From: Rostratula benghalensis
Lineage: Eukaryota > Chordata > Aves > Charadriiformes > Rostratulidae
Length of the DNA: 64,000 nucleotides
Direction of reading: 5' to 3'
NCBI GenBank assembly: GCA_013399305.1
Contig: VXAI01000015.1
Coordinates: 3,926,845 to 3,990,844, forward strand
Below are positions 1 to 14,300 of this stretch, piece after piece; the first letter of the stretch is position 1; each line of letters begins with the position of its first letter. The position numbers were made by a program, and so were the translations under genes. The notes beneath the pieces are model-generated. The model was not told where the DNA came from. It saw nothing but the letters and a program-made list of their open reading frames with translations, and did no database searches.

Positions 1-3000
1 TTGTTCTAGAGTAGCCCTTTATTTGCAACAGCAATTTTCAGTAAAATCTCTTTACAAAATGTGCAAGAATGATGGTTGATATAATTCTGTCCATTTTGCA
101 GATGAGAAATTTTCAGCATGCCTGAGATTTATTTGCCCAAGATCATTCCCTGGGATCAATGCAAACCTGTGGCTGTTGTTGGCGGAGTCCTGTCCAAAGT
201 GTTATCCATTGTACTGTTTCTCCTAATTAAATGGTGTATAAGAATGGAGGAGGGGAAAATACTGATCTTCTATAAGCAGGCTTTTTTTTTTTCTTTTTTC
301 AATTTAACTGACTGCTTATGTGCTACTGAAGTGAAGAGTTTGTCAGTGTATTAATTTTCTTAAAAATTACTACTATTATAAATCATGGTGGCTACATTCA
401 CCTTGCCCTATACCCTGCTTACCTACTGGGTATATTGAAACTACAAATGTTTCATTGCTGGAAGGAGTCTCTGTTGCTCAATAGCCTTAAATCATCTATA
501 CGAATGTATGTACCATACATTTCCTGCTATTCAGTAGTTTGGGTTTATTAAAGATTAACTGGGTACAGTTAACACTGCTGTGTTGTTATGGTTGCTGGCT
601 GCTGGATGAATTAGGATGAGAAGAAAGAAGTACCAGTAAAGTGGTTGTGTGTGTGTTAGGGCAGATGGGTACAGCTAATGCTTTCCTATTTTAAAGAAAC
701 CTGTCATTAAGGCAGTTGTTTCTGTTAATAATGTGCATAGATGAGCTTTTCAGGATCTGGACCTGTTCCAGTTAATGTGCTTTGCAGTCACAGAGCAAGG
801 GGAGAGCTGTCACCCTGCAAGCTCTGTCCTCAATTGTTTCAGGATGCAACAAGTGTCTGACCTGACCAAATGAAGGTATGTAACACGGAGACTTAAAATA
901 GAAGATCTTTCCTTGCACTATCAGAATACAATGTCAGTCTTACCTGAACTGTCTGTGCTCTGTGGTACCTGGCCAGTGATAAGTGTCTGTTGGAATAAGG
1001 TTTCTGGATTTTCTTTTAAAAATGGGAGAAATTATTTCACCATAATAAGGCAGAAACCAAAATCAGAGATTAATTTTTCAATTTATTTTCTTTCAGGAGT
1101 TGGAGGTAGTAGATTTCTGGTTCTGGAGAGGTTATAATGCCATAGTTAGTTTTCAGTCTCCTCACCTACAAGAAATTACTATTTGAAAGATCAAGTGTCA
1201 CACAATGCTGTAGGAGAATTTATTAATAATATATGCATTTTATTCTGTGTTTGTCTGGACTTGCATAATTTAATAATTTTCTATATGTGATAGCTTGGTC
1301 AATTTAATGCTGTGTTCAGAAACTCTTTAGTAAAATTTGGTGAATGACAGCATCCTCCTTAGTTCCATGTCATTGTTCTCAGTAATATACTGCAGTTTAG
1401 CTTTTTGTAAGCTTCTCAATTGTGAACTACTGTCCCTTCAAAACTAAAATTTACAAGTAAACAAAATGGGATTGTCCTTGACATCAAAGCTGCCTTGAGG
1501 ATAAAAATTATCTTTTGTTTGTGGTGTGTAATAATTGCCAAGAGGGCAGTATTTTCATAGCAATCATGACTTAGAAAAATGCAGATTTGAGGCTTATAGC
1601 GCTATGCAATTCATTTTGATTATATGCAGCAATCATTAAAAGTAGAATTTCTGTCATTAAATGGGACAAATAATGCATGCCCGTGAGCTGCAGCACTTTT
1701 AAAGATCCAGGGTTTTGCTGTTAAAAGAATTTCTTAATTTGTTGGAATAACTTGAGTGCTGGAAAGGTTTTCTTTTATAATGGCTTCGTACAGTATATCT
1801 TTTTCAGAGAAGTTATAAATCTTTTCTCACGTGCATGAACCCACTGTTGTAAGTGTGCACAGGAAGAAATACACTTGGATTTTATAGTGCCATCAAACTT
1901 ACTGTATGGAAGAAGGCCTGTGAAGTCCCACAGGAACACTTGACTATTACTATCCATTGTTATTGGATGGGTAATAACTACTATTACATAAATAATACAA
2001 ACATAAAGTAAATACTTCAGGGGAATACTTCAACATCCTACTCTGTGTTTCATGTCTCTTAAAATTACCGAACACATTCAAAAGAATGGAGGGAAATGTG
2101 AAAAATGAGCCACAGTGTTTTCATCAGGGATAACTGAAACTGTGAAATAATTAAAATACATTTTAAAACTCTACCTTTTTGTGTCAGTGTAGGTTATATG
2201 TTCAAGGAAGATGAACTGGAGCAAACAAAAAGAAAGGGCCACATTAATAAACCAGGAATGGGGAAGGATTATGTTATGAAAGAACACTAGAAGAGTTTAT
2301 TCTTTGTAGTAATAGTGACACAACAACTAGGTAATAGTCTGATTTCGTCATTAATTCTGCCCCTTAGATTTTTTCAAGTTAAGCCCATACTTAGTGCTCA
2401 GTGCTCCAATTCAAACACCAAAAGATGGTCAAGATGGTAAGAAGTGTTCAAAATGTTATAGAGGTGTTCATTTTTAGTGTCGTTTGTCAGTAGTGTCTCT
2501 CTGAGGTTTAACCTAGCTTCTGGTTTTATCTTATCTAAGTGCTTCATGGAATTGTTTGCTCTCTGAATTCAGTAATTCTAATGAACCCTTTATTCAAAGT
2601 GCTATGTGAATGCTATTTTTGTAAAAAAAAAAACAACCCCAAACCCTTTTACTTCTGCAATCTTTACACAGTGCCTGTGTTATTTTTCTCAGTGTAGGGG
2701 ACCAAGTATTTTAAAAAGCAAGGTTCCTAACTTAAAGATATGTCTCCTCTGGAAGCCCTAGGTTTCTCCTAATCTCTCACTGCCATGATATTTGCTGTAT
2801 TGTAAATAGTTTTGCTGTTCATTGTGTTTGTGGGAAAAGCAGAATCTTGTTTCAGATGGTTATTCTCATGGGGTCAAGTATATTGTGTTATTTATGCTGT
2901 CTCAAGAATACCTGCTTAGGGTTTATGCCAAATGTAAACCAGTCATGAAAGGAGAGCAGCGAGGGGGACTGTCCAGGGAAATTTAACACCTTAATAGAAA

Positions 3001-4478
3001 GGCCAGAAGGGAATGTCTGTTATTAAATTGAAGAGATGGGGAAACTATTTAAAGAACATAACAGTTCATAGAACCCCCTAATAGCCACGTAAGGGTAATT
3101 TAAAACATGATGTGTCTTCATGCCAAAATCTCTCCATGTGTCTGAAGCTCAGGCAGTTTCTTTTTCTGGAAGGCTAGCAACAATGATGGTAGAGGTTGTG
3201 CTCTGACCAGTATAGCTTACCCATAGGCTGCGTCTTAAATTCAGGCCAGTTCTTGGAGGCCCACATGAGTAGAATTCCTGATGTGTTGATGCACATAGGT
3301 TTTTTTGCCTTTCATTATTGCAGTGGGTTATTTCCAGCATGGGGCAGCTCCGGCCTCTCACCTCTGTGGCCTCTGCAGCCCTGCTGCCAGCACTTGGGTG
3401 TGGGCGCTCAGTGCATATGTTCCAAAAGAGAAAACTTGCGTGTGCGTACATACTTGCCAGCTTCTCATAACATGTGGCTTGGTTTCCACTTCCTTAAAAG
3501 GATGCTTGCAGGAAACTTACTAGCTAGAGAGGTGGTTAGGTGGATGTTAATGGCAGTAGTGGTCTTGATCCTTTGAGTAAGGAAGAGTTAAGGGACCTTC
3601 ATTCAGTCAGTTGATACATGTGAGTTCTCCTTTTCAGAAGGGATCGAGGCATGATTCTGGCTCCACCACAGTACTGTCTTTAAACTGAGGAGTGTACGAT
3701 GCCAACTTTCTTTGATTCAACTATTAAGAGAAAATTGAAGTAGTAGCAAAACTTCATTAAAGTTAAAATAATGAACAAACCCCATATATCTCAAAATAAA
3801 CATAGATGCCACAGTCACATGAAGGGAGGAGGGAGAGAAGGCACAAGCCTTAAGACAATTTAGTGACAGCCTCTCATGCGTCTGCTTCAAGTAGAGTGAG
3901 TTATTCATAGTTATTCATATTTTCTCCATAAAGATAGAAGAGGTCATGCTATAAAATGACTACATTTGTGGTAAGTTTTACCTGTTAAAGACACTCTACT
4001 TTTTGCCATTACTTTGTATTCTTTTGGATTTGTGTTTGTTACTTGGACTGGTCATTGTGGATTATTGCTGCCCCTTTCCATCTCCTCAGTCTTTTGAAGG
4101 ATTGCAGAGCAGTTCTGCTGGAGCCCAATCTGAACGCCAGGTTGCAAATGATTCAGCAGACAGAGACCAGGGTTATTTGTATTCTTAGTTGTGATGTTGT
4201 TTTTATACATGACTTGCATGTTTGTCTTCAGGCAATTTTGTTTGATACTGGTAGTGCTTAAATGAGTCCACCTCAATGAGGTGAAGGAAGGTTTGGAGGC
4301 ACAGAGTTGCTAGCTTTTATTGGCTTCTAGTTCTGGGTATGCAAGTCTGTTTAGAAAGGGGTGGCATTAATTTTCCTTTTAACCATTAATCCTGTGCTTA
4401 TAAGAAGTGTTAAATGTATTATTCCATAGATACATCAGTGTACATTTTATGGATTCATATGATGCACTTTGTCTCTCA
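1..4478. other. Intron-like DNA, no gene seen
   Basis: AT-rich sequence with an 11-A run (2623-2633) and a short TG repeat. The 126-codon and 100-codon frames around 3149-3576 overlap on opposite strands in a slightly GC-richer pocket. They have no splice or start context, and I take them as chance. Confidence 0.6.
645..657 (+). repeat. (TG)n microsatellite, short
   Basis: About five TG units between GTGG and TAGGG. It is too short to be highly variable. Confidence 0.7.
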
Positions 4479-4642
4479 TCCAGGGATTTCAAAGTCCTTA
4501 ACTGTGTGTCTGGTAAGAATGATTATTATCTCCATATTATTTAGAAGGGCACATGATTTCCCCACGTTTCTGCAATGAATCAGTGATAGAGCAGAGCATG
4601 CAGCCTGGATGTTCTGCCTACACCATAGCCCTGTGCCACTGG
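4479..4642 (+). repeat. Ancient amniote SINE/LINE-type repeat (MIR/L3-like)
   Basis: The segment follows the order of the widespread old amniote repeat. It has a TTCAAAGTCCTTAACTG stretch, then ATTATTATCTCCATATTATT (compare the classic ATTATTATCCCCATTTTA), then a diverged GGGGAAACTGAGG region and a CATGATTTCCCCACG stretch in the place of the usual GACTTGCCCAAGG. It ends with AATCAGTGATAGAGCAGAGC, matching the typical AGTCAGTGGCAGAGCTGG. It is heavily diverged, as expected for an element that stopped moving long before birds arose. Family-level assignment by eye is approximate. Confidence 0.55.
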
Positions 4643-4729
4643 TAAACTTCCTGGTAAATATGTACATTTCTGAAAAATACGTATGAAGCTTATTCAGTTT
4701 TCAATCATTTTCTGGTGCTGAAATTAAAA

Positions 4730-4749
4730 CAAAGCAAACAAACAAACAG
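4730..4749 (+). repeat. (CAAA)n microsatellite
   Basis: About five imperfect CAAA/CAAG units in a row. Such A-rich tetranucleotides often mark the ends of old retroposons, but none is recognised here. Confidence 0.8.
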
Positions 4750-5915
4750 ATGCAGCAGTTTTATAGCTGTATACACCTAGTAGTCATGGAGGGTGAAGTG
4801 ATGAGACAACATTTTTTGGGAAAAAATGGGAAGATAGTTACTATGTCTGACTTACTCTGCATGTACTCCTTTTATCTCCTTTCTGGATACAACAGAGGCA
4901 GAAGTCAAGATTCAGGGCTAGCAGAGAGTTTTTCCTGTTGCAGAAAAGTAATCTGCATTTGTTACATTTGCTGAATGAGGTATTCATTGTCGTTGGTTCA
5001 GAGAGACTGGTGAAGCAATATTACTTGCAATACACTGCTTAGAATTCTCCCTTTGTGTTGCTAGCAACCAATTTTGCCTGCTATCCAAATGTGAAGATAT
5101 TATTTGTTTGTTGTGTAACCGGATTCAATCGCTCTCCATCCTTATTTGATAATGTACTAATTTTTAAGATATTCTTGGGATTGTGTGCAACTCAGTCTGA
5201 TCCTTTAGGGGTCTGTTTATCTTGGAGTTGACCTGAAGATTCCTGGATTGACCTATGAGGAGTTAAATTTATCTCTGATTATAAATCATTGCGGATGACC
5301 TACTCTTAGCTGGAATAGTACAGGTGTATGCTTTTTCCCTTAAAGTCTTCAAACTGCAGTTTGTTAGGATACTATGTCTGGGATATGAATCACATAGATC
5401 TGTGATGTGTGATGGATAGGAATGTTAGATCTGCTGCTACAACTTTAAAAATAAAGAAAAAAAATACTTTGTCTGCTAGGGAATTTTCCTCATCCTAAAA
5501 ATCCGGCTGAGAATCAAGAGATTGCTGTAGGTTTCGAAGAAATGGCTCTTTCTGAGAAAACTGGGCCAGGATTTGCCTTTTTATTTAGAATTTAGAAGAG
5601 AAAGTGTATTTAAAGACTTCCATTCTCTTCCTACATGAACAGTGGCTAGAGTTTAGCATGCTGTCTGCACTGGAAGTTTATTAATGTAATCACTCAAGCT
5701 GCAGATAGTTAAAACAGGAATCAGGCTGGCAGCTTGCCTAATCACTGTGCAAAAACAAGCCATACCACAGCAATATTAACCTTTACCGTCTGGAGCATTC
5801 TTAGGTTCCCTCTAGTGTGCTTATGTAAGCTTGCCAGCAGAATGTGGAAGGTTAAGACTTAGAGGAGATGTGGTGTGGGCTTTTTTGCTTCTTCATTTTC
5901 ATTCATGTATTCCAG

Positions 5916-5979
5916 CCTTTGCACTGATGGCTTTCATGCAGTATGAAAACAGTGTGTGCACTAATCTGCTCTGCCGAAG
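5916..5979 (+). CDS. Possible short exon (64 bp, weak candidate)
   Basis: A long pyrimidine tract at 5881-5910 leads into TTCCAG, and 64 bp later there is a reasonable donor, GAAG|GTAAAG. One frame is open across the segment and would read FALMAFMQYENSVCTNLLCR. The other two frames contain stops. Both splice sites look good, but the segment is too short for the open frame to mean much. The entry and exit phases (1 and 2) differ from those of exons A and B, so other exons would be needed. It may be a pseudo-exon of the kind common in long introns. Confidence 0.17.
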
Positions 5980-8055
5980 GTAAAGAAGTGGGAAAAGATG
6001 GTCGTCTGATTCTTCTGGTTGTATTGTTCCCTTACTCCAGGAAGGAAATGGCAGTAAATCACAGAGATTTGTGAGTGCTGCTCCCTTTAATATCTGAACT
6101 CTGTCCGAAGAAGGGCTTCCCTCCCTATTTACAGATCTCTTCAAATCTGTCACAGTGGAAGTGAGACTTTTATGAGCTTTTATAAGCCTCATTCTTTCCT
6201 CTTGCTTTTGGCAGCTTCTCTGCCATTTGCCACAAGATGTTAATGTGTTTCACTGATGTCATATATACCAAATGCATCTTGTCAGCCTGACCTGCTGCTT
6301 CCTGCAGTCCTGAGTATATTATGAATGGGATCATGGAACAGAGGAGGGTCCATGGGCAAAAAGGCAGCTGGGAATGTGCTAGCAGGGAAGGCCTTTTTCA
6401 GAGGAATTGCACAGATTGTACATCAGCCAGAAGCAGGCAAAGACTTTGGCCTTTCCTGTTAACATGCCTTGATTATCTTGCTCTTGTCACTAACTCTTGA
6501 GAGAAGCAACATCTTTGTCCTTATGTGTATAGTTGTGACACCATTGTGGAATCCATGTTCTGGGAGCAAAAAGGCCATGTCCTGAACTGCTTCAGTACTG
6601 ACTTAGCAGCTGAGCCATTGACTCTTTCAGCCATTTTAGTATGTGTGAGGCCATAGTTCAAATGCTACCCCAGTCTTTGCACCAGTAGTTAGAAATGCAC
6701 GATGCATGTGTAGGAGAGAAAGCAAAGAACTTTAGAAAAGTACGCCAATTCAAGGTGGAATGTAAGTTTGTGGAGCTCACTCAGTCTAGATTGCTTCAGA
6801 CAGAAGATTTATATTAACAACTTACACTGGCTGTGATAAAGAAATAAGATATCCAGGAGAATAGAATCTGGTGATGAGGAAAAATAGTGTAAGTTTCAAG
6901 GAATCTTCAAAGTAACTACATTCCTTAAACAGTGAAAAGCAGAAAATTGTGATGAATCTAATTTTCATTAACTGGATCAAAGAGGAAGATAGATGTGACC
7001 TGCATATCATCAATTCTATCCTTTCGCTTGTACAGGATGCAGATGGAGGCTGGAGAAAAAGAAAATCCTTTAACTAATCTTCATAAAACTTAATAGAAAA
7101 GTCCTAGTAAATTGGCTCTCATTTCCAGAGCTTAATTCTGGACCTGTGATAATTTAGTTATTTAACTTGCCTTTATTCAAAGAGCTCCCCTGAAAAAGGG
7201 CAAGTGTAAAGTGTAAGCACAGATGTATAAGGGGGTCAGGTGATCTGTTAAATGACTCATAAGAAAAGCAAGTGGGAGGTCAGGGTAAATTTCCTCTAAG
7301 TTTAGGCAGTGAAAGGACCAGTTATAGCAGCATCAGAGAAAGACCATGGCGAATGACTAGTGCTTGGGCAGTGCTTTGAAAATACGTTACAAAAATTAGA
7401 CTGAGAAAGAAAGCTCTCTATTTTTAGTATCTATCTTAGAGTGGAGATAAATTACATCTTAGAAGTGCCCTTTTTCCATAGACTGTAAGAGGGTTCAGAC
7501 AACTAGAGCAAATGTAGGTATTTATATACCTCTAATGAGAAATAAATTAATCTCATGAAGGTTTGCATAATCAAATTTGTTTAAAAATGGGATTACTTTT
7601 CAATATTAAATAGCTTTAATCTCTATAATTGGAAGAAATTTTAGAAAAATGCTTGGTTCTGATAAAAGTTGATGCATGACTCATAATTGCTGTGTAGATG
7701 ATCCAAAATTCTTAGTATTAGAAAAATGAGCTGTGGTTTGTATACTTAGGGGTGGTAAGGAATTGAAGGCTCAAGTCTGATGCTGACTTATCTCACTCTG
7801 GTTTTAGAGTGAAGCGGTCCCATTTTATACTCCACAGGCTGAAAATCTCTTTTGATTAGCCCATTAGTGCATGGCCAGAATGACAGATTATTCACCTGTA
7901 GAGCTAAAACTGTGGACTGCAGTGATTTTGGAAGGCAAAAGGAAGCCCGCAGTGCTCAGGTGGCTGTGCTGTAGGGCTAGTCTGTTTGCTAATGTTTTTG
8001 GCTTCACATGTAGGCGCAGATCCAGCAAGGCTTATGTCAAAGGCTTGCATTGAGG

Positions 8056-8077
8056 AAAAAAAAAAAAAAAAAAAAAA
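8056..8077 (+). repeat. Poly(A) tract, 22 A
   Basis: An uninterrupted run of A, preceded by GCATTGAGG and followed by GCTTTGTC. It could be the tail of an old retroposed sequence, but no target-site duplication is visible. Confidence 0.95.
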
Positions 8078-10573
8078 GCTTTGTCTCTGCAGGTTCAATT
8101 TCTATTTTGGCAGATACATTTAAACTTGGTCATGAAAACATTTGTAGTTATCACCAGAGCCCTGATACCAGATGATCAGAGAATTAACAGTGGTACTGCT
8201 GCTTGCCACATAAGACTTTGAGAATACTACATGTAGGAGAGGATAGAAAAATCATGGATTTTACAATACTGGTTCAAGACGCTGTTTGTCTAGTGATGGG
8301 AGATTCTGTTTTTGCCAAAATGATACATTTGCTATTGCCAAAATAGGGATGAGAAACTCAGATGGTTTGGGTATTGAGAGATGCCAGCTGTTATCAGATG
8401 CCTTCTGGCTTTTGTTTGGGTTTCAGAACTCCTCATAATCATCATCAAGATGAATCTTTAGTTCTTGTCCTGTTATATCAAAAGCTTAGATGTTTTCCTG
8501 ACTGTCATTTTTCTCATGAAAAACCTCCTCAAATCCTTTTTAAGGGATTTACATTTTATGTTGATAATACTTAGGACTTAAAGGCTTGATTCTTCTTAGA
8601 CTTCTGATAGTATCACTCAGGGGTAATGCCAGTAAGAAAGATACTTGTTTTGTGAGTGTAAATGAAAGAAAAATTGATCTGGGTGATACATAACTCATTT
8701 AAATAAAAGTTAACGGCCTTGTGGGAAAGATGGGTATAATTTTTGCCAATGAGCAGTTTCTGCAGAATGATACAGTAGCTTGTTCATAAACATTGCTAAA
8801 AGAAGTGGTTTAAATGCTTTGTTGAATAGGGATATAGCATTGACAGGTCTGATCTGTTATTCATATCTTGACATGTGGACCATAGAATCCTTTGTGCTTT
8901 ATAAAACCTGAGTGTGTATTAATACGTGGTGTTGTGAATTTTCATACTAAAATATTTCAGAGGATTTAAGAGTGATGGGTATCTGGTTTTCATAAGGACT
9001 TTTTTTTCTTCTTGGTTACGCTGAGATATAGAGCTAATACAGAGCTTCCTTATAGTCTGTGAAAACAGTTATGAGCACATTCATCACAAGAGTATTTCTT
9101 ATACTAGTTTTCCAGTACACAAAGGTTTCCATATTTGCAGCATGAATAAAATTAGGAAATCAGCCTTATGCTAAATAGGCTTTTTTTAATTTGTAAATTA
9201 TTTTATATTCATACTTCATTGAAGAAATACTGGTAATATAGTGATGTCACTTGTGTCTTTCTCTTTAGTTTATACTTGTAATTTTTATCTCAGAGAATTA
9301 AAAAACAAATAAAGATTTCATCTAGATAGCCAGGTTGGTATTTTTCCCAAGAATCACATTTCTTGCTCTTGCCACGGTATTTACTGATGCATTCTGTAAC
9401 ACTGGGTTTTTGAGACATGTAGTTAAAAGTGCCTTTTAATATGTAAGACCCTAACACCTGAATTGTTTGCATCAGGACCAGAAAGTGCCACAGGAAAGTG
9501 GCTTTGAATTTGTCATAAAAACTCTTGCATTGACTTTAGGGTAGACTTATGCAGCTAGGTGTTTAACTAATTTTGGAGCTATTTGGCACAGTAGCTAAAA
9601 ATACGGGAACTCTCAAGAGTGCAGTGCTTTGGAGAACTGATGTCAGCTACAGCAAGAGCCATTAAGAAAATGAGAATGATTGAGAATGTTTTAAGCTGAA
9701 AGGGCAAACCAATGTAATACTGAATGCATAAAGAAGAGTAAAACTTAGGCAAGGATGTGAGAAGTGGTAAGAGGCTTTTGTAAATATGAGTTTGCTCAGT
9801 GCAGCTCCCACCAGTACAAGTTTTTGTGAAGAGTTACCAGTTTGATGGAGGAAATATTTGTGTGCTAAGGAGGATGATATTACACAGGGGAAATATTTCA
9901 GCCCTTGCAAGTGCATATAATCATCCCAATCGAATGCAAGTCCCTGCTTATTGGATGACATAGTTAGATGCTAATATTTCCCCCAGGGTAATATAAAGCT
10001 GGAACCCTTCATGGAGGATAATGTTATACACTGAACGTACCATCAGGGCTCTAAGTGGGAGATGAACTAAATGGGTGGAAATGCAGACCAGTTCCATATC
10101 ATTGTATCTCCCATGCACCTTTCCTTATAACGACTGCACATGCTGGAAAGCAAACATGCTGTCTTAGCTCCCATTAGTAAAGGGGAGTCAAGCTGGGTTT
10201 GCCACAAACGTGACCAATGTGCGATTGCATAGCTTGCTGATACTTAAACACCACGTTACAGATAAATAGGACAAGAGTAACACCATTGTTACAGATCCTA
10301 TGTTTATTGACTTTTAAAATACAGCTTTGGGACTGGGATTCAACATTTAGAAACAGTTAAGTGAAAAAGAGATGTCATCACTGTCTGTGTTATAAGGAAG
10401 CAGGTAGGAATAGTAAGGTTAGTAAATAAGTAAGTGAAAAGTGAGGAGGGAATAGATCCCAGAGCTCCTCTAGTGCCACGCCTGATTTCCTAAACTGTAC
10501 TACCTTTCTTTTAAGGTTACATGGTAGTTGTAGGAATTTATTTTTTAATGTTTATTATTCTTATTAAAATAAA

Positions 10574-10594
10574 AACAAACAAACAAACAAAACC
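10574..10594 (+). repeat. (AAAC)n microsatellite
   Basis: About five AAAC units, preceded by an A-rich stretch and followed by CCAACAG. Confidence 0.85.
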
Positions 10595-11254
10595 AACAGC
10601 CCAACCTTTGGCTAATTTTTATTATGTTCATTTGGAAGGAACTAGTTCACATTGTCAGATAGTTCAGTTATCACATCAAAATACATTATATTTTTTCTCT
10701 AGATTTTTTTTCCCATTGATTGGGGTGTGCATTCTATTGCTTATCAAGGGTTTTAAAGTATCAATTGTCTGTTTTTATTTTATCATTCTAGAGATGTAGG
10801 ATATGGGATGTTTCTGTTCCAGTGCTGTGATTGCATGCCTGGATAGCCTCCAGTACAGCCTATTGTTCTTTCTTACTTTGAGTTGCAAGTGACAAGTGAG
10901 CTCTAATTTACAAATTTATTTATTAAAAACTCTAAACAGCCTTCCCATTCACAATCAAGATCATCATTTGTCCAAAGCTAGATCTGTGCAATTACCCTCA
11001 AGCTAAACGTAGCATTTTCAGTAGTGTTTCCTATTTCCTGTAATAATAGGAATTGGTCAATCTGGCACAGATACAAGAAATCAAGCACCATCAGTAAGTG
11101 ATTTTACTTATATGGGCAATTAAGAATCACTTTTCCAGTTTGTGTCATGCACAGGATCTTTTACATACTGACATACTCGTATAATCCATCATTGCTATGA
11201 TACTTCTGTGGTTCCGTGTCAGAAACATAGTTTGTTTGCAAACTGCTTTGCTTG

Positions 11255-11378
11255 AACATTTTTTTTCCCTTTTTCCAAAGAAGCTGAATGAATTATCCAA
11301 GGTCAGAGGCTGAGTCTTTGGAGCCAGGTAGTAAATCTGTATCCCCTGAATCCATTTCTTGTGCTCAGTTGACAAATA
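11255..11378 (+). repeat. Ancient amniote SINE/LINE-type repeat (MIR/L3-like)
   Basis: AAGAAGCTGAATGAATTATC-CAAGGTCAGAGGCTGAGT, then GGAGCCAGGTAGTAAATCTG and TATCCCCTGAATCCATTTC resemble the common old pattern of sequential AAACTGAG, TTGCCCAAGGTCA, GAGCCAGG and CCCCTGACTCC motifs. The order and spacing agree, but individual positions are diverged. The open frames across it on both strands are incidental. Confidence 0.5.
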
Positions 11379-14300
11379 TTTCTTACTCATTTATTCTTGT
11401 TCCTATGAAAGAGGTGACAGAGTCAGCAAAGTGCTTTTCATTAGCAGCCCAAACTAGTGGAGGAAGCAGTATTATTAAAAGTCACAACCTTGTCATAGCT
11501 AGGCTGGAAAATGAGTATACAATTGCGTTTTAGTCTAGATGTTTTGTGTATCACCAGAGATCATTTTCAAAAGCAGAAGTGTGGTGATTTTTAGCTGAAA
11601 TCAACAGGGTCTTCATGTTGTCAACTTCTTGAAAAATTCAGGTTCTCTTATTGCCACCAGTTTGTTGTCACTCTACCAGTTTGTGGTGTTACTGTTCTCG
11701 ACATCTTTATTGCATGGCAAGCATAAAAATAAAATTCAAGAACACTACCTTTGAAAAGAAGTATTCAGAGCAGTGGGTAGTTGCCAGTTTCCTCATAATG
11801 TGGAACAGGAGGGTCTACAGACATCTGTCCCGTTCTTATCTCATCCAGAAGAGGGCAGTGGCAATACACCAGTCGTTTCAGATTATTCTTAAAAAAAAAT
11901 GCTTAAAGATTTCCTTCAAGATGGTAGACCTTGTGGAAGACCTGCCTAAAATATTAAGTACCAAGATGGATTTTATAATTGAGCTGAAGTGTATTGATAG
12001 GTGGTGGATTAGGAGGAGCCTATCAGGAGCCCAGTGATTGATATGAAATGCAGATCCTACTTTATGGAGTCTAAGTTAAACTTAGCACTAGCACTAGTAG
12101 AAAAAAGAGCTCCCTATATATACTGTCTAATTAGAGCTAGGTAAAATATTGCCTTTTTCCTTCAATCTCATGAGTATCCTTTTCTTACTGCAAAAATAGT
12201 ATTCACAACAATCAGTTTTAGATAATCAGTTGTTTTACTTCGGCAGTATTCTGAACTCCTTTTTGTTTGCTTTGGATTACTAATGACATGGGTCATATTC
12301 TATTGAAATAAATACTGGCATAAAAGGAAGGTTTCATATGTCTTCACATGAATATGCTTTGAATGGGTGTTCCAGCTAGGAATGCTGAAATGGCCATTTT
12401 GAACACTGAATAGAATAATGAATGTTCAAGTAATCATGGGTTTTATAAACTAATAAACTGTATGAGTGGTAATGATGGATGTAGGAATATATGGAACATG
12501 ATACTATGTAATTCAAAGAATATAAAATTACTTCAGAAAAAAGGTCCACTTAGTTTAGTATACTTTCTTCAGCTGTGTTCAAATTCCGCTTGGACAACAG
12601 TAACACCAAGGTGAATGCAGAGTTATTTTTGTGTGCATATTCTTCCAGTCTCCAACAACTCACTGCTGAGGAGACTTTCTGAAGGAGAGGTGTGTCCATA
12701 CTAGTTCTTAGTGGATATTTTGCACAGCACGTGCTACATAACTTCGTCCAGCAATCTTTCCTTAAGCAGTCTCTTCACAAAGAAACCCCACAAAACAAAA
12801 TTAAATCGCTTCCATAAAAAAATGTTAACTCATTAATTTGGTTGCTATAAATATTTACCTCAATTTTCATCCTGCCTGACACTCCAGATTAGTGAAGTGC
12901 ATGATCTTAATGCTTTTTGATGAGCTTGTTCATGGATCAGGTGTTAAGGTTTTTTTATTCTCGATCAAGAACTTTGCTTGGTAATGAAGCCTTACATCTT
13001 CTTAACCATGCTACAATTCAATTTATTTTTTTTTGCCACTCTACCAAGAAGTGATATTTGCATGTCAGAATCCTATGGCACACAAACATTTCCCTTTAAA
13101 AGGCCGTGAATGCAAAATAGAATCCAAGTTGTCACACTGAACTGACTCTTGTGTGGATCCTCACATGACCCGTTGTCTTAAAGATTGATACCCTGGTTGC
13201 CTGTATTTAGAAAGCTGCTAGAAATCCCTATGTAACTCCACCAGGTGTCATCAGTGGAATATTTTGGATGTTGGCTTGTTTATCCAATGAGTATATTTTA
13301 TTATATGCTCAAAAAACTTATTTAAGATGAAATTGTGAGTCTTTATTTTGAAATCCATTATATGGCTTTCAAAAACAGCTTGGTTTCAAAATGTCCAGTA
13401 TCTGAGAGATAATGAGTTAGAGACTATGCACATAGTCATCCTTTCAAAAAAAGTGGTAGAATGAGGAGGACCAACAAAAGAATACATTTGATCACAGCCC
13501 AATGCTACTGAGACTTGTTTCTTAAGCCCAAACTAAATACTCATTCTCTTCAGGTGTTTAAGAAGTAATCCTATCAAACTTACTGTGTGTTTTTGATAGA
13601 AAAACTTTATATATAATTTATCTTGCAATTATATCAATTTCAAGCATCTAGTTCTTGCTGGTGTGCTGTAGGCTGGTCAACTTGATTTGTATTATCTACG
13701 GGGTTGTGTAGGAAGAATTGAGCTTTCTCTAAACTTCTGAATTCTCTGAGCTTTCTTGTTTTTCTTATGGTGCCAAATAGAACAAATTGCGTGGAAAGAG
13801 TTTTCAATAAACTGGAGGGGCAAGTATAAATTTAGTTTAATTAAAGGGACTAAGGCAGGAAGGGAGATTATCTAGCAAGAACTCTTAATCTGCTGGGAGA
13901 TAGCTCTGTTGCTAGTAGGAAGGGTCTGGAATGTTTTTGTTTGTCGTCTTAACTTTGTCATGTATGCAGCTGTTTCTTCTCACTTTTTTTTTTTCTTTAA
14001 TTAATTAAAAATATTCACAAATTGAAACATGGTTCCATCTACTGCTGGTTGTGCTGTCATCATTTGAAGCTACTTATTTCATCAATTTTCAGCAGCTAGT
14101 AAGAGTATGAATTTCTCTTTTCTTGTGAGTCTGTGTCCAATGACAGACCTCAAAAGTAACAGATTTCCGATCACCTGTTCATATATCCTGATTCAGAGAT
14201 GATTATTATGCTTTGATAGCCCTCCTATCCTTCACCCAAATTTTCCTTTGGTGGAGTATCTCCCATGTCATTAATATTTTCAGAGTTTCCTGTATTGTAC

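Noticed and set aside
118..354. 78-codon frame near the window start with a hydrophobic middle
   Set aside because: An acceptor-like TTTTGCAG lies upstream, but the frame it would open has an early stop or no donor, and the frame ends in a T-rich low-complexity run.
3149..3576. Overlapping 100- and 126-codon frames on opposite strands
   Set aside because: Mutually overlapping frames in a slightly GC-rich pocket, without start, splice or composition support.
11651..12037. Longest frame of the window (128 codons, +)
   Set aside because: No splice sites at the borders, random composition, poly(A) run in the middle and no recognisable domain.
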